Counted from the first letter of the stretch, positions 1-12,404 are shown. The stretch is DNA of 64,000 bases from Echinometra lucunter (GCA_029962745.1 CM057152.1:19586774-19650773); one strand, 5' to 3'. Numbers and translations: made by a program. The notes: generated by a model from the letters alone, not told the origin.

Positions 1-655
1 ATAATAATGATAAAAAATAGATGTTGTAATCAAATAATGAGTACGGGGTAAGATTAAAAGTGTATTGTTACAGTTTACATAATCTTGAGATGAAGTACTT
101 TTCTTTCAGACCTCTTTTAATTTTAATTTAAAAATCACACTGAATTTATTCCAGTGTCTTTGAACGTGTTGGAGAAACACTTTATTTCAGTAGCTAAGAG
201 AAGATTTTTTCCTGAATTGGGCCAGATTTCTTTTCTTATGTCAATTTGATATATCCTTCTCGAATACTTTTCACTGTAAAACAGAGTAGTTCCTTGATTT
301 TCATGGAATTGCCCATTGGCTTTCCTGATCCTCGTTGTTTTGTCTATGGAGAAACGGGAGGATCGGAGGGGGAAAGACGCTGAGCGGGAAAGATGCTAAA
401 AGCTCCGTTCCGAATTGGCCCTGACTTTTGATAAGGTGCCTAAGAGTGAAGCAGTATCTTAACAACCCAATCTACATTCTTGGAAAATGGGATGGTCCTC
501 TCATCAGAATTTATGGAGATGCTCCACAAATGAGCTACACATGAATATGTACACTTTCAATATGCAATGCCAAATCTGCAGGAGCATGAAAATTCTTTTA
601 TTACGTGCTCACTTTCTCAATATGCATTGCCAGTGTCCCACTTCACATGACAGAC
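1..655. other. No gene seen
   Basis: AT-rich sequence with short open stretches only. I recognise no coding exon, RNA gene or repeat. It lies directly upstream of the ATG of the first exon of the decayed DUF6589-like gene, so it could hold the old 5' UTR or promoter, but no TATA box or other element stands out. Confidence 0.4.
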
Positions 656-999
656 ATGGCAACCAAGAGGAGGCAGGAATCTCAAGGGTAAGGGGAAGCT
701 CGCCCTCCTCCGTTTTGGAAGGAGCAGGCTGCAGAGTACATAAAAAGGAGCCGACACAAGCGCCTGGCAGACTCCCTGATGCAAAATTCCAGTTTCCGCC
801 AACAAATCTTTGCCTATGGCTAAAACATTATCAAGGAGGAGGTGAAGAGGTACGCTGAAAGCACAATGCTGACCAAGCCCTTCGCTGTGACCCTGGAAAA
901 CATTTCAGGAGTGACCCCACAGAGCATTGTCAATGAGGCAACTGAGGCTATGCCCATACTGTCGTCAATCCTGAATGCAGCAATGCCATCAAATACAGG
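656..999 (+). pseudogene. N-terminal exon of a DUF6589-like gene, decayed
   Basis: From the ATG at 656 one frame runs about 115 codons to a splice donor (GG|gtaaat at 1000). It carries two in-frame stops, TAA at 689-691 and TAA at 821-823. The readable part is charged and helical: WKEQAAEYIKRSRHKR, LADSLMQNSSFRQQIF, then KEEVKRYAES and ISGVTPQSIVNEATEAMPIL. An arginine-rich start, a helix with KEEVK and a segment ending in an 'APxLxxxL'-like helix recall the N-terminal part of large invertebrate proteins with a DUF6589-like region. That match is from memory and was not searched. The donor leaves phase 2, which fits the exon at 9929. Function is unknown; I treat it as a dead copy because of the stops, although RNA evidence could change that. 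Confidence 0.5.
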
Positions 1000-1753
1000 G
1001 TAAATATCTCCTATCTGCATATATTTATTCTGCAACAACTCTGTAAGTTTTCCTGTAATTTTCGCTACTTCATAAACTTAAAAAAGATTTTCCCACTTTT
1101 TAAATAAATTTCTATACTCCAAAATTCATGTTTTATTGCACATCAATATAACAACTGCCCATCTCTGGAAAAAAATAAACAAGCCAAAAATCAGGCACAA
1201 TGAAATATCTGTGATATCAAATACTAGTAATTCCGAAAGGTGTTTGATGAAAGTCAAACAGTGACTACTGAAATGGTGAAAATAATCAGAGAAACATGAA
1301 TAAACCTAATGTGAAGTTTTGGTCATTCAAAGAGTACTGTTCAACCAACAATTTTATATTGGGTTAAAGTTTCCCCCAAAATTGAAAGAGATTATAGGTG
1401 AATATGGGCCAAATATTTATACATTAACTCATTAACTTTCAAAAAACTCAAGGTTTCCATGGGGTGGGGGGGGGGGGGGGAAGGAAAACATGATGCGGCG
1501 ATGGCTTCCACTGAAAATGAAAACCATGCATGACACCACAAACCCTTGCTGTGTGTCACTTAGCAGGTGAGACAAGGACACCCATTCAGTGTCACAGCAA
1601 CATATTCAAGTATCTGCATCATTTACATTTCAGCCTCATGCCTTCAAATCACACATTTTCTCACCTTAACACATGGAGCTCATTGTTATCACACATTTTT
1701 TCACTCCATTTCCATCCCACATGATTCCATTGTTCAGTTCTAATTGATATTCA
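1000..1753. other. Intron-like stretch with a poly-G run
   Basis: No coding exon is seen. It begins with the gtaaat donor of the upstream exon. A G-rich run sits at about 1461-1480. The rest is ordinary AT-rich sequence. Confidence 0.4.
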
Positions 1754-1892
1754 GGGGCGCGTTTCATGAAGAGTGCTGTCAGTGATTTTCACTGACAACT
1801 GTTAAAAGCTACTGAAAATCCTCGCATCTGATTGGCTGAGAGCAAATTAGTCGGTGAAAATCACCGACAAGACTCTCCATGAAACGCTACCC
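1754..1892. repeat. Foldback repeat (MITE-like)
   Basis: The ends are inverted copies: GCGTTTCATGAAGAG-like on the left and CTCTCCATGAAACGC on the right. Inner arms pair as well: GTCAGTGATTTTCACTGAC on the left and GGTGAAAATCACCGAC on the right. The core CATCTGATTGGCTGAG recurs, slightly changed, in the repeat at 12011-12130. It has the form of a short non-autonomous hairpin element. Confidence 0.65.
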
Positions 1893-2604
1893 AGGACAAG
1901 TCATGAACACCCTTCTATGCAGTCTACTGGTTCTCTCTTCCTCTTCTTCCTGGGTTCTTCCATTATGTTGGACTATCCATTTTAATTGCATTACTGATTC
2001 ATAATGCCATTCCCGTTCTCATGCATTTACAACTGAGCTTCCTTTTTGGTGAAATGAGTGCAATAGATAATGTGATAAAGACAATCTATAATCTTGTTTC
2101 CTCTAATATTACTTAAGAAAATGTAAGACCTAAAACAAAACTTAGAAATAAGGTTAATGAATTGGAGGGGGGATCCTATTGTTACCTAAGTTTTCCCTTT
2201 TCCTCGTTTTCAGAAGTACCATACCTGGTACTATACGTCCTTGGCTAATTTGCCTGCTTTCTTTTTAATTGGGAAATTTAGTTTCAATCTTAAGTTATTA
2301 AAGCGGAGGATCAGTAGTGGGAAAGGTGGCGCTTTGGATATTTTACTACTTTGGCATTTGGAATGAAAATGACTACATGTACTGATGAAGGAGGATTAAT
2401 TTCGAACAAGGTGCCGTTTGAGAAATACTGGTTCAGATATGACTAAAATATCAACGGAATATACATCAAGTTTCGTACGCAAGCCCACGTACAAAGTTCA
2501 TGCACGTGTACCTAAAGAATTTCGTTAAGACAAGTCATGGTTACACATGTATGACAAAAAGTAATGTATGTTCTATTCTATATTCTGTTGTGTGTAAGTA
2601 TGTC
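1893..2604. other. No gene seen
   Basis: AT-rich sequence with no recognisable exon, RNA or repeat boundary. Confidence 0.4.
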
Positions 2605-3180
2605 ACCGGCGTAAATCCACTTTGAGGAGGGGGGGGGGGGGTGGATGATCGACTTTTTTGCCGATTTTTTTTCCTGTCGAACTCACACTTAAGTATAAAC
2701 ACACGCCCTCACCCACCTGCACAGACCCCCCTTACGCACATTTTAATTTTTATCTTGCAAGCGAACGAAGCGAGTGAGCCAAAACTTACCACTTTTCTGG
2801 TTTTCCATCGCATTTTCAAATGAAAATTCTAAAATCTGATGAGCAAAGAAGCTAGTGAGCCAAAAATAACCATTTTTCTGGTTTTCAATCATATTTTCAA
2901 ATAGAAATTCTAAAACATGATGGTTGTTTATGACAGATTATTAAAAATTTTACTGATTATTTCAAATATCATTTCTTCCTTAAAAAGCGGGGGGATATTT
3001 GTACACGCCATCCCCCCTCTCAAAAAAGTGTGTGTGTGTGGGGGGGGGGGGGGGGGGGAATATATCCCCCTCCCCCGGGATGTACGCCAATGAAGTATGT
3101 GTACGTATGAAGGCGGTTTATACCCCCCCCCCCCCCACACACACATAACCTTACCCACTTCCGACCGAAAATACAATCAT
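2605..3180. repeat. Interspersed repeat with long G and C homopolymers
   Basis: Contains G runs at about 2630-2641 and 3041-3058, a C run at 3123-3136, and the phrases GGCGTAAATCCAC and GTCGACTTTTTTGCCGA-like text. Related phrases (GGCGTAAATCC, GGCAAAAAAGTCGATCATC in inverted orientation, and ATATCCCCCT) occur at 12405-12830, so this is a dispersed family rather than unique sequence. Open frames across the homopolymers are artefacts of composition. Confidence 0.55.
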
Positions 3181-3645
3181 GAATGCAAGCTGGCCTAGAG
3201 CTATTCGGTTAAATTTCTAAAGAATGTCAACTGGTAAAACATGCCTACCAGCAGCTGTATCGATAGAATCATATTCAGCTCATATCCAGTAGATCACAAG
3301 ATTCACTGCCAATGCAATGACAAACTTTTTCTTTATACAACTGTGGAGGGGGGGGGGGGGGGCTTCAAGTATGCCTAGCAATTGGTGTATATACCGTCTT
3401 GTAATGTACATGACTCCTTGCATAACCCACTGAATCATCTATTCTCAAATTGGAAGCTTCTCAGCCATAGCCAACAAGAGTTATGGGGTGTTGCAAGAAA
3501 GTTACTATCGACTGCAAGTTGCAAATGACGGAATGAGCTCGTGACAACACGTGATTGACTATCCCACCTGTTTCTCGTGTAGTGTGAATAGGCGCTTTCT
3601 CTGCGCTACCTTTCAACCATTTCTGAAGGACTTTAACGGGACATT
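3181..3645. other. No gene seen; possible LINE leader
   Basis: Contains a G run at about 3346-3361. The last 100 bases lead straight into the ORF1-like frame of the LINE and may be its 5' UTR. Nothing else is recognised. Confidence 0.35.
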
Positions 3646-4320
3646 ATGTCTAAACAGACCGGTACTTCGGGGGCGAAGAGGAGACAGCCGTCCGCCGCTG
3701 GACCCGTAAGCCCAGAGCATGGCTCGTTACAAGTCATTGCTAGTTGCTATAGAGAAGATGTTAGACGTAAAACTGGACGGATTGGAAGAAAAATTGGAAC
3801 GGAATATCGAAGCTTTCGAAAAGGAACTTGAAGAACTAGCCGAGGGACTGAATAGTCATTGTAAGTTTACAGAGGAACGCATGAAAGAAATTGACGACAA
3901 AATAAAGAAAGAAGAACAAGAGAGGGAATCTGAAATAGATAGGCTAAACGCCTATTATCATAAGTGTGCTGATGGGTCTCCCAGAGACGGAGAATGAAGA
4001 CACCGATTAGGCTGTCCGCGCCTTTTACAAGGATAATTTGAAGCTCGAGGATTTTATCAATAGCATTGAGCATCAGAGAGTTCACAGAGTCAGATCGACC
4101 ATAAAGCCAAGACCGATAAAGCTAAGATTTCTCAGGTACCAAGATAAGCTCAAGATCCATGGAGCTGTAAAGAACCTGAAAGGAACTTCATTTTATCTAA
4201 CGGATGATCTCCCTAAAAGAAGAAGAGATGAAAGGAAGAGAAAAGTAAACCAGCTTAAAGAAGCGAGAGAGGAAGGAAAGATTGCTTCTTTAGCAGATCT
4301 GAGCCTTGGAAACTGGTAAT
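3646..4320 (+). pseudogene. LINE ORF1-like protein (Tx1/L1 type), frameshifted
   Basis: Three overlapping frames together read as one ORF1. A basic N-terminus starts at the ATG 3646 (MSKQTGTSGAKRRQPS). A coiled coil at 3719-3996 is full of E/K heptads. A C-terminal part at 4018-4318 contains KPRPIKLRFLRYQDK, GTSFYLTDDLPKRRR and QLKEAREEGK. The last piece follows the style of the RNA-binding and C-terminal domains of L1/Tx1 ORF1 proteins, which coat LINE RNA and act as nucleic-acid chaperones. Frameshifts near 3719 and 3997-4018 break it. It probably belongs with the ORF2-like remnant at 6579-9760 on the same strand, but the 2.2-kb gap leaves this open. Confidence 0.65.
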
Positions 4321-6578
4321 TCAGGAAAGACGAGTACCTATACATGGCACTGTTGCATCAACAGCATCAACAGGAGCTGTAAGAATACCAGAAACTGCTG
4401 GATTGCATGGAGTTACAGAAGTAGCACATGAGGTAGGAACACCTCAAGGAGCAGGAGTAAAAACAGCCTTACCTATTATTGCAGAAGGCGAAGGAGCCAC
4501 GGCAATGGTCTAGTACATGTAGCAATGCTCGCTCTAGGAGATGCAAACGACACCAGCATTAGCAAGGCTGACAGAAGTTGAAGCGATGTAAGGAGTTGTG
4601 TCTACATGTACTTGCTATCTTCAAGTCAACAATGGTTTATTCTTCGAAAGTTAAATCCTAATTCTCAAGAAGGAGGAAGTGCTCTGAGTTAAATGCCTTA
4701 AAAAGCTGATTTCAAGGAAGCCTTATCTTCTGTACAAAAATGGAAGCTTTTGTTTCAAGTTTTACGTGATACTCAGCCCAATTTTTGATGTTCAGAAGTA
4801 CACCTATTATGAAATGGAATCAGAAGAAACCTAAATAGAAAGGGAAAAAAATACATTGGAGATGGAGAAAACCTTTGTTTTATAAACACCTGAAGGAGGA
4901 TCTTTTCATGGAAATGATAAATATATGATGTCAATATCAAATCAAATTTTGTTTTTCAGATGCAAAAATGGTTCCCCTTCTAATTATGCTTATTGGTTAG
5001 TTTCTAGAATGCATGATTGAAATATGCAAGGGTTCACTGCCTGATTGATCAATTATATTTAAAATTGTTTGAATATACCCATGTCCCTGTTGTTGTATGT
5101 AAGCAGGGTAGATTAGCTTCAGTAACACATGTAGTTATGAGGAAGAATAAGTCATTTATTTCTTTAAAAGAATAAGTGGGCAGGTGTTATTATCATAACA
5201 TATACATAATAAGAGGAATGTTCTTTGGGCTGCAACAACATACCAGAGTTTTTCTCTGTGTTGTTTGTTTGTTTGTTTAGAACACGCATAGGGACTGTGG
5301 TGAATCTAAATAGTTCAAATGACATGCAAGAGTTCATTTATTTATCTCTTTATTTTGGAAGAAATAGCTTTGGCTTTGTTAAACCATTAGAATGAAGTCT
5401 ACCCATGCAAGAAGCAGAAGGTATGTCTTTTTTTCCATGTACATTGTGAATGTGCATTGTATTTTGAAATGCCACGAAATGACTTATTAAGATTCTGTTG
5501 CATATTTTTTAATATTAAGGGAAGAATGAAGGAAATAGCTGTTTTTTTCAATGAACATGCCAAGAAAAGAATATAAAATAGTTTGCTCTGTATTACCATG
5601 ACTATGTACATAACACAACGGAAAGGTGTTTGTATTGCTACAACATGCAAATTTTATTTTTTCCTAAATTAACCACTGGAATGTTTTTTGGGTTAAAATG
5701 AAAAAAAAAGAGAAAGGTACGTGTAAAAGTGTAACATGGACAAGGCAATCGTTTATTTTGACAGAGTTCATTCACTTACAATGTATCTTTTCAAATTCAA
5801 GGCATGTCTTGTTTAGAGATTTAATGTACACTGATGTGCATGTGCACCTGGAAATGCAATGAAAGTACTATTGGCGATTGATACGGAAGTTTTTGTCCTT
5901 GTTTTTTGTTTTGTTTTGTTTTTTTCTTTGAGAATATAAAGCTAATACAATGGCGGAAAAGGCTTTCGAGCGACATGTTATGAAATGAATCTGTTACTGG
6001 AAAGCATCTAAGTTTTATTTGTGGGTTGGTAAGAGACACAATTGCAAGAGCCTACCCCTATCTTTCTTACTAATTTAAAGCTGATTTAAGTAGTGTAAGG
6101 AGGAAAGTTTTCCATTTAATTGTTTAGAAATGTATAGAGTGAAAGCATATCTGTTTTTTCTTCTTCTTCTTCTTCTTCTTCTTCTTCTTCTTCTTCTTCT
6201 TTATTCTTAATGTCCATGCTTACTATAATACACACTTTATAATAGGAACGGCGGGAACGGATGGGAGAGTTTCAGATACTTGTCACTCAGGTACAAGTTA
6301 GTGCGTGATGTGCGAGCTTTTCCACGGAGGGGGGAGGTCGGGAGGGTGGTCAGGGTGCCGGATCGGGGAACATGTACATTCGGGAGAGGGTAGCCTAAAT
6401 TCGGTGTGTTTGCATCTGGGGGTTTGCTGTGATTTTCCAGTTGGGGTTGCCTTTCACTTCATTTATTCTTCGGGGTGGTTCCGAATTTCATTTTACAATT
6501 ACCAAAATATCAGAAGTTTTATGTGTAGGTCGGAATTTATGAACTTTGTTAAACACAAATCATATAAATTGAGGTTTG
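4321..6578. other. Gap between LINE ORF1-like and ORF2-like parts
   Basis: The first 200 bases can be read as a low-complexity A/G/T/V-rich tail of ORF1 with stops. Further on it is AT-rich and has a short (GTTT)n run at about 5262-5277 and a (TTC)n tract at about 6157-6202. The stretch 6300-6500 is G-rich and resembles an untranslated leader. It may be the inter-ORF region of the LINE, with insertions, or unrelated sequence. Confidence 0.4.
6157..6202. repeat. (TTC)n microsatellite
   Basis: Uninterrupted TTC repeat of about 15 units just upstream of the LINE ORF2-like region. Confidence 0.9.
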
Positions 6579-9500
6579 AAATATCAAATTATCATCAAGA
6601 TGATGGCGCGGTTTGAAAAAATGTCCTTTAAATGTAATTTTCTTTCCTTGAATGTTAAAGGATTAATGCATAAACTTAAAAGGGAGAGGATTTTTACTTG
6701 GATTAAAGATAAACGAGCTGATATAATCTTTTTACAGGAGACATATAGTACAAAAGAAATTGAAGATTGGAAACAGTTATGGGATGGAAATCTTTATTTT
6801 AGTCATGGGACTAATCATAGTAAGGGAGTTTTAGTTTTAGTGGATTTTTTTTTCAAAGCTAGATATTCAAGTTCGTAAGGTTGACACAGATAAGGAAGGA
6901 CGGTGTGTGATCATGGAACGCATAATACAAGGTCAGAGGGTATTTATTTGTAACGTGTATTTCCCGGTGCGAAGTAAGGAGTCTGAGTAAATACATTTTT
7001 AAATGAGTTTAATTACTTGTTCGAACGAATGTATGTTAAAGACTATTTAACAATTATAGGAGGGAATTTTAAAATGATTATAAACGTGGATTTGGATTAT
7101 ATGGGGAAAAGTAGACCTTCATCCCTCTCTAGATTTGGCACACTTTTTGAACAATTTATGAACAACTTAGATTGATATTTGGCGATCAAGAAATGGAATG
7201 AAGAGGCAATTTACATACAGACAAACCCAACCCTTACTGCAAAGCCGGCTTGACTATTGGTTTATATCGGAGAAGCTAGACGAAATAGTTGTTAAATGCA
7301 ATATTATCCCATCCATAGTTCCAGACCATTCAGCAATTCAATTGCAGTTTTATAATAAACTTCAAAATTTATTGAAAAGCAGAGGAAGGTATTGGAAATT
7401 TAATAACAGTTTATGTAGAGATTACGACTATGTAAATGAAATGAAAAAGGAAATCACAGAGCTGAAGGATAAATTTAAGGACCGAATCAAAGACAAGAGG
7501 TTTTTATGGGATTTTGTGAAATTGAAAATAAGTCAGGTCACAAGAAAATATTCCAAAGATAAAGCTAAACAACGAAGAGAAAAAATTGAGAAACTTGAAA
7601 GGGATATTGCGGGTATCGAAAAAGAATTAGACAATAGCATAGATAAAGAAAAGGTTAAGCTGTTAGAGAGTAAAGGAAAGAGTTAAAAACATGTTACGAT
7701 TTCATTAACGAAGGCGTTAAAATTCGATCGAGAGCATCATTTTTATGAAAGTTGCGAGAATGACATGAGATATTTTAACCAATTAATAGAAGTTAACAAA
7801 AAGAAATCGGTGAGACAAAAGTTGTTAATGGAAATTGGAAGAATAACACACGATGAAATGGAAATAACAAAAGAAATACATTCATTTTATAGTACATTAT
7901 ACGCACATGCAGCCGTTAGTACACTCTAACACTCGGGACGAAAATTTATTTTTAAGAGGTTTACAAAAACTGTCTAACGAATCCAAAGAAATATGTGAAG
8001 TAAAAATCACTTTAGGTGAGTGCATGGCGGTATTAAAAGAAATGAAATGCAATAAGTCTCCAGGCAATGATGGACTAAGTGTGGAATTTCATGTTACGTT
8101 TTGGCCGGAGATTGGAGAATTGTTAGTGGAAGCGCTTAATACTGCTTATGAAACAGAGGAACTTTCTCCTTCACAAAAACAGGCAATAATAACCTTGATT
8201 CAAAAAGAGGGTAAAGACCCGTTGCAAATAAAAAACTATGGACCGATTTCATTGCTGTAAAATATTGACTAAAGTTCTTTCAAGGAGAATAAAAAACGTA
8301 TTAAATGAAATTATCAGATCAAGTTGGTTATTTAAAAGGGAGATATATAGGTGAGGCAATTAGATTGATAGATGATATGATTTTTCATACGAATAACAAT
8401 TTACAGGCATTTTTGCTGGCAATAGACTTCGAAAAGGCCTCCGACTCGGTCTCACATATTTTTTTGCAAACTATTTCAAGATCATTTGGTTTTGGTTCAT
8501 CATTCTGTAAGTGGGTTAGAACCCTTTATAATAATGCGCAAAATTGTGTATTTAATGGAAATAGGTGTACAGGATATTTTAGCATTAGCAGGGGCGTAAG
8601 GCAGGGGGATCCCCTCTCCCCATATCTCTTTATATTATGTATTGAAACTCTTGCAAATTATGATGAAGAAATTCACGGAATAAATTTTGGAGATACTATG
8701 GTCAAACAAATTTTATATGCAGATGACATGACACTATTTGTTTATAAAAGATGAGAAATCGATGGAAAAACTCGATATTTTATTTAAACGGTTTTCTAGT
8801 ATATCAGGACTAAAAATGAATAGAGAAAAAAACTTTCAATTTATTGCTGGGACCTCATAATAGTTCACATGTTGTAACTCCTTTTGGAAAAATAGTTCAG
8901 ATGATGAAAGTTTAAGGCATATATTTTTCATTAGACACCGAAAGGCAGCAACAACTGAACTACAAAGAGATTCTAAGTAAAATTAAAAGATTACTGGGTT
9001 GATGGGAACATAGGGATTTGACGATAATGGGGAAATTCAGCTTATGAAGACATTTATGTTATCAAAGTAATTGTACGTTTCTTATGCCAGTACCGCAATG
9101 GGTTTATGAAGACATCAACAATAACATTTCTGATTTTTTATGGAATGGGAAGGATAAGGTTAAAAGAGAGACACTGCATTTGGACTATGGGGGGCTGAAA
9201 CTAACGGACTTTCGATTATTCATCCGCTAACAGAGAATCACTTGGTTAAAAAGACTTATTTTGGGAGAATCAAATATGGGTTGGAAACGATACTTCAGGC
9301 ATCAAACAAGGATAGTGGGCGGCCTACTTATATTTTTTTTCCAATACCGCATTGAACGTGCTTAATCTCAATATTCCAACCTTATATCAAAATATGGTGG
9401 AGTCATGGCTTTGTACTAAAGAATTTATATTGAAAAAAGAACATAACAGAAGAAATAAAATTATATTTAACAATAATTTCATTCGTGTCGATGAAAAAAC

Positions 9501-9760
9501 GGTCTTTTTAGAAAGCATTTTTCTAAAAATATTTACTAAATACATAAAATTGTAGATACAGAAGGGAATTTGAAGTCGTTCAATGAGTATAAAAGAATGG
9601 GATTAGATAATTCAAAAAATGAATTATTAAAAAAATTGTTTCATTTTAATTCCTACGACGTGGAAACCCTTTTTAAATAAAAATGATTATCCTGATGAAG
9701 AAAAAGATTTAACTTTAGAATTTTAAGAATTTTTAGAATAGAGCATCGCCATAACAAAAT
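6579..9760 (+). pseudogene. LINE ORF2-like endonuclease / reverse transcriptase (Tx1/L1 clade), multiply broken
   Basis: Pieces occur in the correct order with several frameshifts and stops. The apurinic-type endonuclease region starts near 6630 with FLSLNVKGL, then DIIFLQETYS, and near 7240 RLDYWFISEKL and IVPDHSAIQL. Then come a lysine-rich linker to 7686 and the reverse transcriptase: KSPGNDGLSVEF (about 8060), GYLKGRYIGEAIRLIDD, LLAIDFEKASDS, GVRQGDPLSPYLF and the catalytic YADD (about 8716). After the RT comes LWNGKDKVKRE followed by LDYGGLKLTDF, as in Tx1-clade elements. Such proteins nick DNA and copy LINE RNA into the genome. Readable sequence fades near 9760, so the 3' end is uncertain. 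With at least six breaks it cannot be active. Confidence 0.85.
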
Positions 9761-9928
9761 TCAGTTAGATTCACCATGATATCACTCTATATCAAACTTG
9801 AAGGGAAAAAAATTGTATAAAAAACATGAGAACTACGAGATTATCCTACTCTAAGACAAACTATTCAAGGGCTGATTTAAAAAGTTGATTTCTCTCTTAT
9901 TTCATCAACTATGTTCTTTCCTTTTCAG

Positions 9929-10060
9929 ACCACGCTACGAAAGGACACTTAGCCAAACTGCTGGGATTTACTCCGTCATTGCCTATGCCAACCAGATTAG
10001 ATGTAACCTTCTCCAAAATGCACCTCTTTCCAGCTGAAAAATTATGGATGCTCAAATGAG
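9929..10060 (+). pseudogene. Second exon of the decayed DUF6589-like gene
   Basis: A pyrimidine-rich acceptor (CTTTCCTTTTCAG, ending 9928) opens a frame reading RYERTLSQTAGIYSV, IAYANQIRCNLLQN, then a TGA near 10034. A donor follows (ATGAG|gtaatt at 10061). The upstream exon 656-999 ends in phase 2, and reading this exon in that phase keeps the frame open for about 35 codons, which supports a former exon pair across the 8.9-kb gap now filled by a LINE. The exon is 132 nt, a multiple of three, so it keeps phase 2. The family assignment is from memory only. The TGA marks decay. Confidence 0.45.
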
Positions 10061-10650
10061 GTAATTAGGTTTGCACTGAAAAAAAATGTTCAAATTAAGG
10101 AATTAATCAATAATATTAATAATAAGAATAATAAATGTGAGTTTTAAAGCAAAAAAGCAAGCAAGAAAGATTTCATTTGGTGACCCAGCATAATTATGCC
10201 ACAGCATCAATTATTCTTAGCTTTAATTTGTCAAAATGCAGTTAGGGTTGCAATATGGTTTTAGGTCAGTGTTAGTATTACTAGTATGCATAATCTTTAT
10301 TCCATGGTTTCATTGAGTTTATGCCGCTATGAGTAATTGTCGCTGGAGTACATGAAACCATATACTCACAAATCACATCTTGGCAATAACGAAATATTTT
10401 CCACTCTGGGAAAATGTTAGGGCTGTAACCAATACATTGGATATTTACCATGTGTTTATCCAACTCTGCAGTTAAAATTTAGGGTCAACTCACATCTCTG
10501 TTACAAGACAAGACGACTAAACAGAAAATGCTTCTGAATTCACATACACTTTGAAAAGAAGTAACTTAGAGTAATAATAGCCAATGTCCCAAGCAAGTAA
10601 AACAACCTTCATTCCAAACAATTGTCTTGTCTGTTGAAATATCCTAAGAA
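10061..10650. other. No gene seen
   Basis: AT-rich sequence after the gtaatt donor, without recognisable exons. It leads into the 183-bp tandem repeats. Confidence 0.4.
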
Positions 10651-11383
10651 ATGACAAATTTTCAGTCCGTCAAAAGTCAAACTGACTACACCAAGACATA
10701 ACTCTTATGCCCCTTTCAAAGTTGGAATAACTTGATACCAATACACCTCAGAATCTAAGAAACAGGCTTGTATATGTCCTGCATTTCCATTAAAGAATAA
10801 AATCCATTTCACCGATCCATGAATTAAAAACCTATGACAAATTTTCAGTCCGTCAAAAGTCAAACTGACTACACCAAGACATAACTCTTATGCCCCTTTC
10901 AAAGCTGGAATATCTCGATACCCAATACACCCCAGAATCTAAGAAACAGGCTTGTATATCTCCTGCATTTCCATTAAAGAATAAAATCCATTTCACCGAT
11001 CCATGAATTAAAAACCTATGACAAATTTTCAGTCCGTCGAAAGTCAAACTGACTACACCAAGACATAACTCTTATGCCCCTTTCAAAGCTGGAATATCTC
11101 GATACCCAATACACCCCAGAACCTAAGAAACAGGCTTGTATATCTCCTGCATTTCCATTAAAGAATAAAATCCATTTCACCGATCCATGAATTAAAACCT
11201 ATGACAAATTTTCAGTCCGTCGAAAGTCAAACTGACTACACCAAGACATAACTCTTATGCCCCTTTCAAAGCTGGAATAACTTGATACCAATACACCCCA
11301 GAATCTAAGAGACAGGCTTGTATATGTCCTGCATTTCCATTAAAGAATAAAATCCATTTCACTGATCCATGAATTAAAAACCT
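10651..11383. repeat. 183-bp tandem repeat, four copies
   Basis: The phrase ATGACAAATTTTCAGTC starts at 10651, 10834, 11018 and 11201, a period of 183-184 bases, and a diverged start follows at 11384. Copies are nearly identical, with single-base changes such as TTGATACC/TCGATACCC. An open minus-strand frame across the copies has no recognised match. It is probably a minisatellite in an old intron. Confidence 0.85.
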
Positions 11384-11928
11384 ATGACATACAATACCTA
11401 ACAGGTTATTCGACACTTGAATCATCTGGGGTATTGCCTTAGCCCATCAGCAATTCTTGTTGTAGTCGACAAAGTCTTCAAAGGTTCAGATGCTCTCCTG
11501 CTGACCTGGAATAGAATATAGGGGTAAGATATTAAAAAGATAACTCAGGTCCCGTTAAAAAAAAAATCAATGAAAGTTTATGTACCAAGACATAACTCTT
11601 ATTCCCCTTTCAAAGTTGGAATAACTTGATACCAATACACCCCAGAATCTAAGAGACAGGCTTGTATATGTCCTGCATTTCCATTTAAGAATAAAATCCA
11701 TTTCACTGATCCATGAATTAAAAACCTATGACATACAATACCTAACAGGTTATTCGACACTTGAATCATCTGGGGTATTGCCTTAGCCCATCAGCAAGTC
11801 TTGTTGTAGTCGACAAAGTCTTCAAAGGTTCAGATACTCTCCTGCTGACCTGGAATAGAATATAGAGGTAAGATATTAAAAAGATAACTCAGGCCCCGTT
11901 AAAAAAAATCAATGAAAGTTTATGTACC
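11241..11928. repeat. 344-bp tandem duplication overlapping the 183-bp array
   Basis: CCAAGACATAACTCTTAT-type sequence at 11241 recurs at 11585, and ATGACATACAATACCTAAC at 11384 recurs at 11728: a two-copy repeat of 344 bases. Each copy holds the end of a 183-bp unit plus a unique part (ACAGGTTATTCGACACTTGA onward). The second duplication therefore took in the edge of the first array. Confidence 0.8.
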
Positions 11929-12010
11929 ATCCCCATGGAAGTGATGTGAACTTGGAAAATTTCTGTAATTTAAAGATTCAAAGTCTCATGTTGGTCTCCT
12001 TATATCAAAT

Positions 12011-12130
12011 GGGCCCAGTTTCATAAAACTTGTTGTCAATAACTGAAATCTTTGCATCTAATTGGCTGAGGGAAATTTTATCAAGAAATATAGCAGTTGT
12101 AACCAATAACTTTCATAAAACATGGCCCAG
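12011..12130. repeat. Foldback repeat with ATTGGCTGAG core
   Basis: Starts GGGCCCAGTTTCATAAAAC and ends with the inverted form TTTCATAAAACATGGCCCAG. The core CATCTAATTGGCTGAG is shared with the element at 1754-1892, so these are two members of one family. Confidence 0.6.
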
Positions 12131-12221
12131 GTTTTTGCAAGAGATCATCTGGAATTGTATTTGTGATTTCCAATGATAGTGTAAACATGTATAAGGAACG
12201 CTAGATCACTGCTTTACACCA

Positions 12222-12352
12222 GGGCCCCGTAACACAAAGCTTAGCAATTGATCGTACGATTGATCTTTGCGATTGATTGCATTGACCACTATGTGCAATC
12301 AATCGCAAAAATTTATCGCACGATCAGTCGCTAAGCTTTGTGTTACCGGGCC
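12222..12352. repeat. Foldback repeat with long arms
   Basis: The left arm begins GGCCCCGTAACACAAAGC and the right arm ends GCTTTGTGTTACCGGGCC. Arms of about 58 bases pair with few mismatches, including the inner TGCGATTGATTGCA and TGCAATCAATCGCA. Ends of the form GTAACAC/GTAACAT are shared with the foldback at 46793-46922. Confidence 0.75.
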
Positions 12353-12404
12353 AAGGACTGTTTAACATACCCAAAGCTTCCTGCACAACAACCTTGGGAT
12401 TGGT

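Noticed and set aside
3719..3996. A free-standing small coiled-coil gene
   Set aside because: It sits between frames that together read as a LINE ORF1, so it is the coiled-coil part of that protein after a frameshift.
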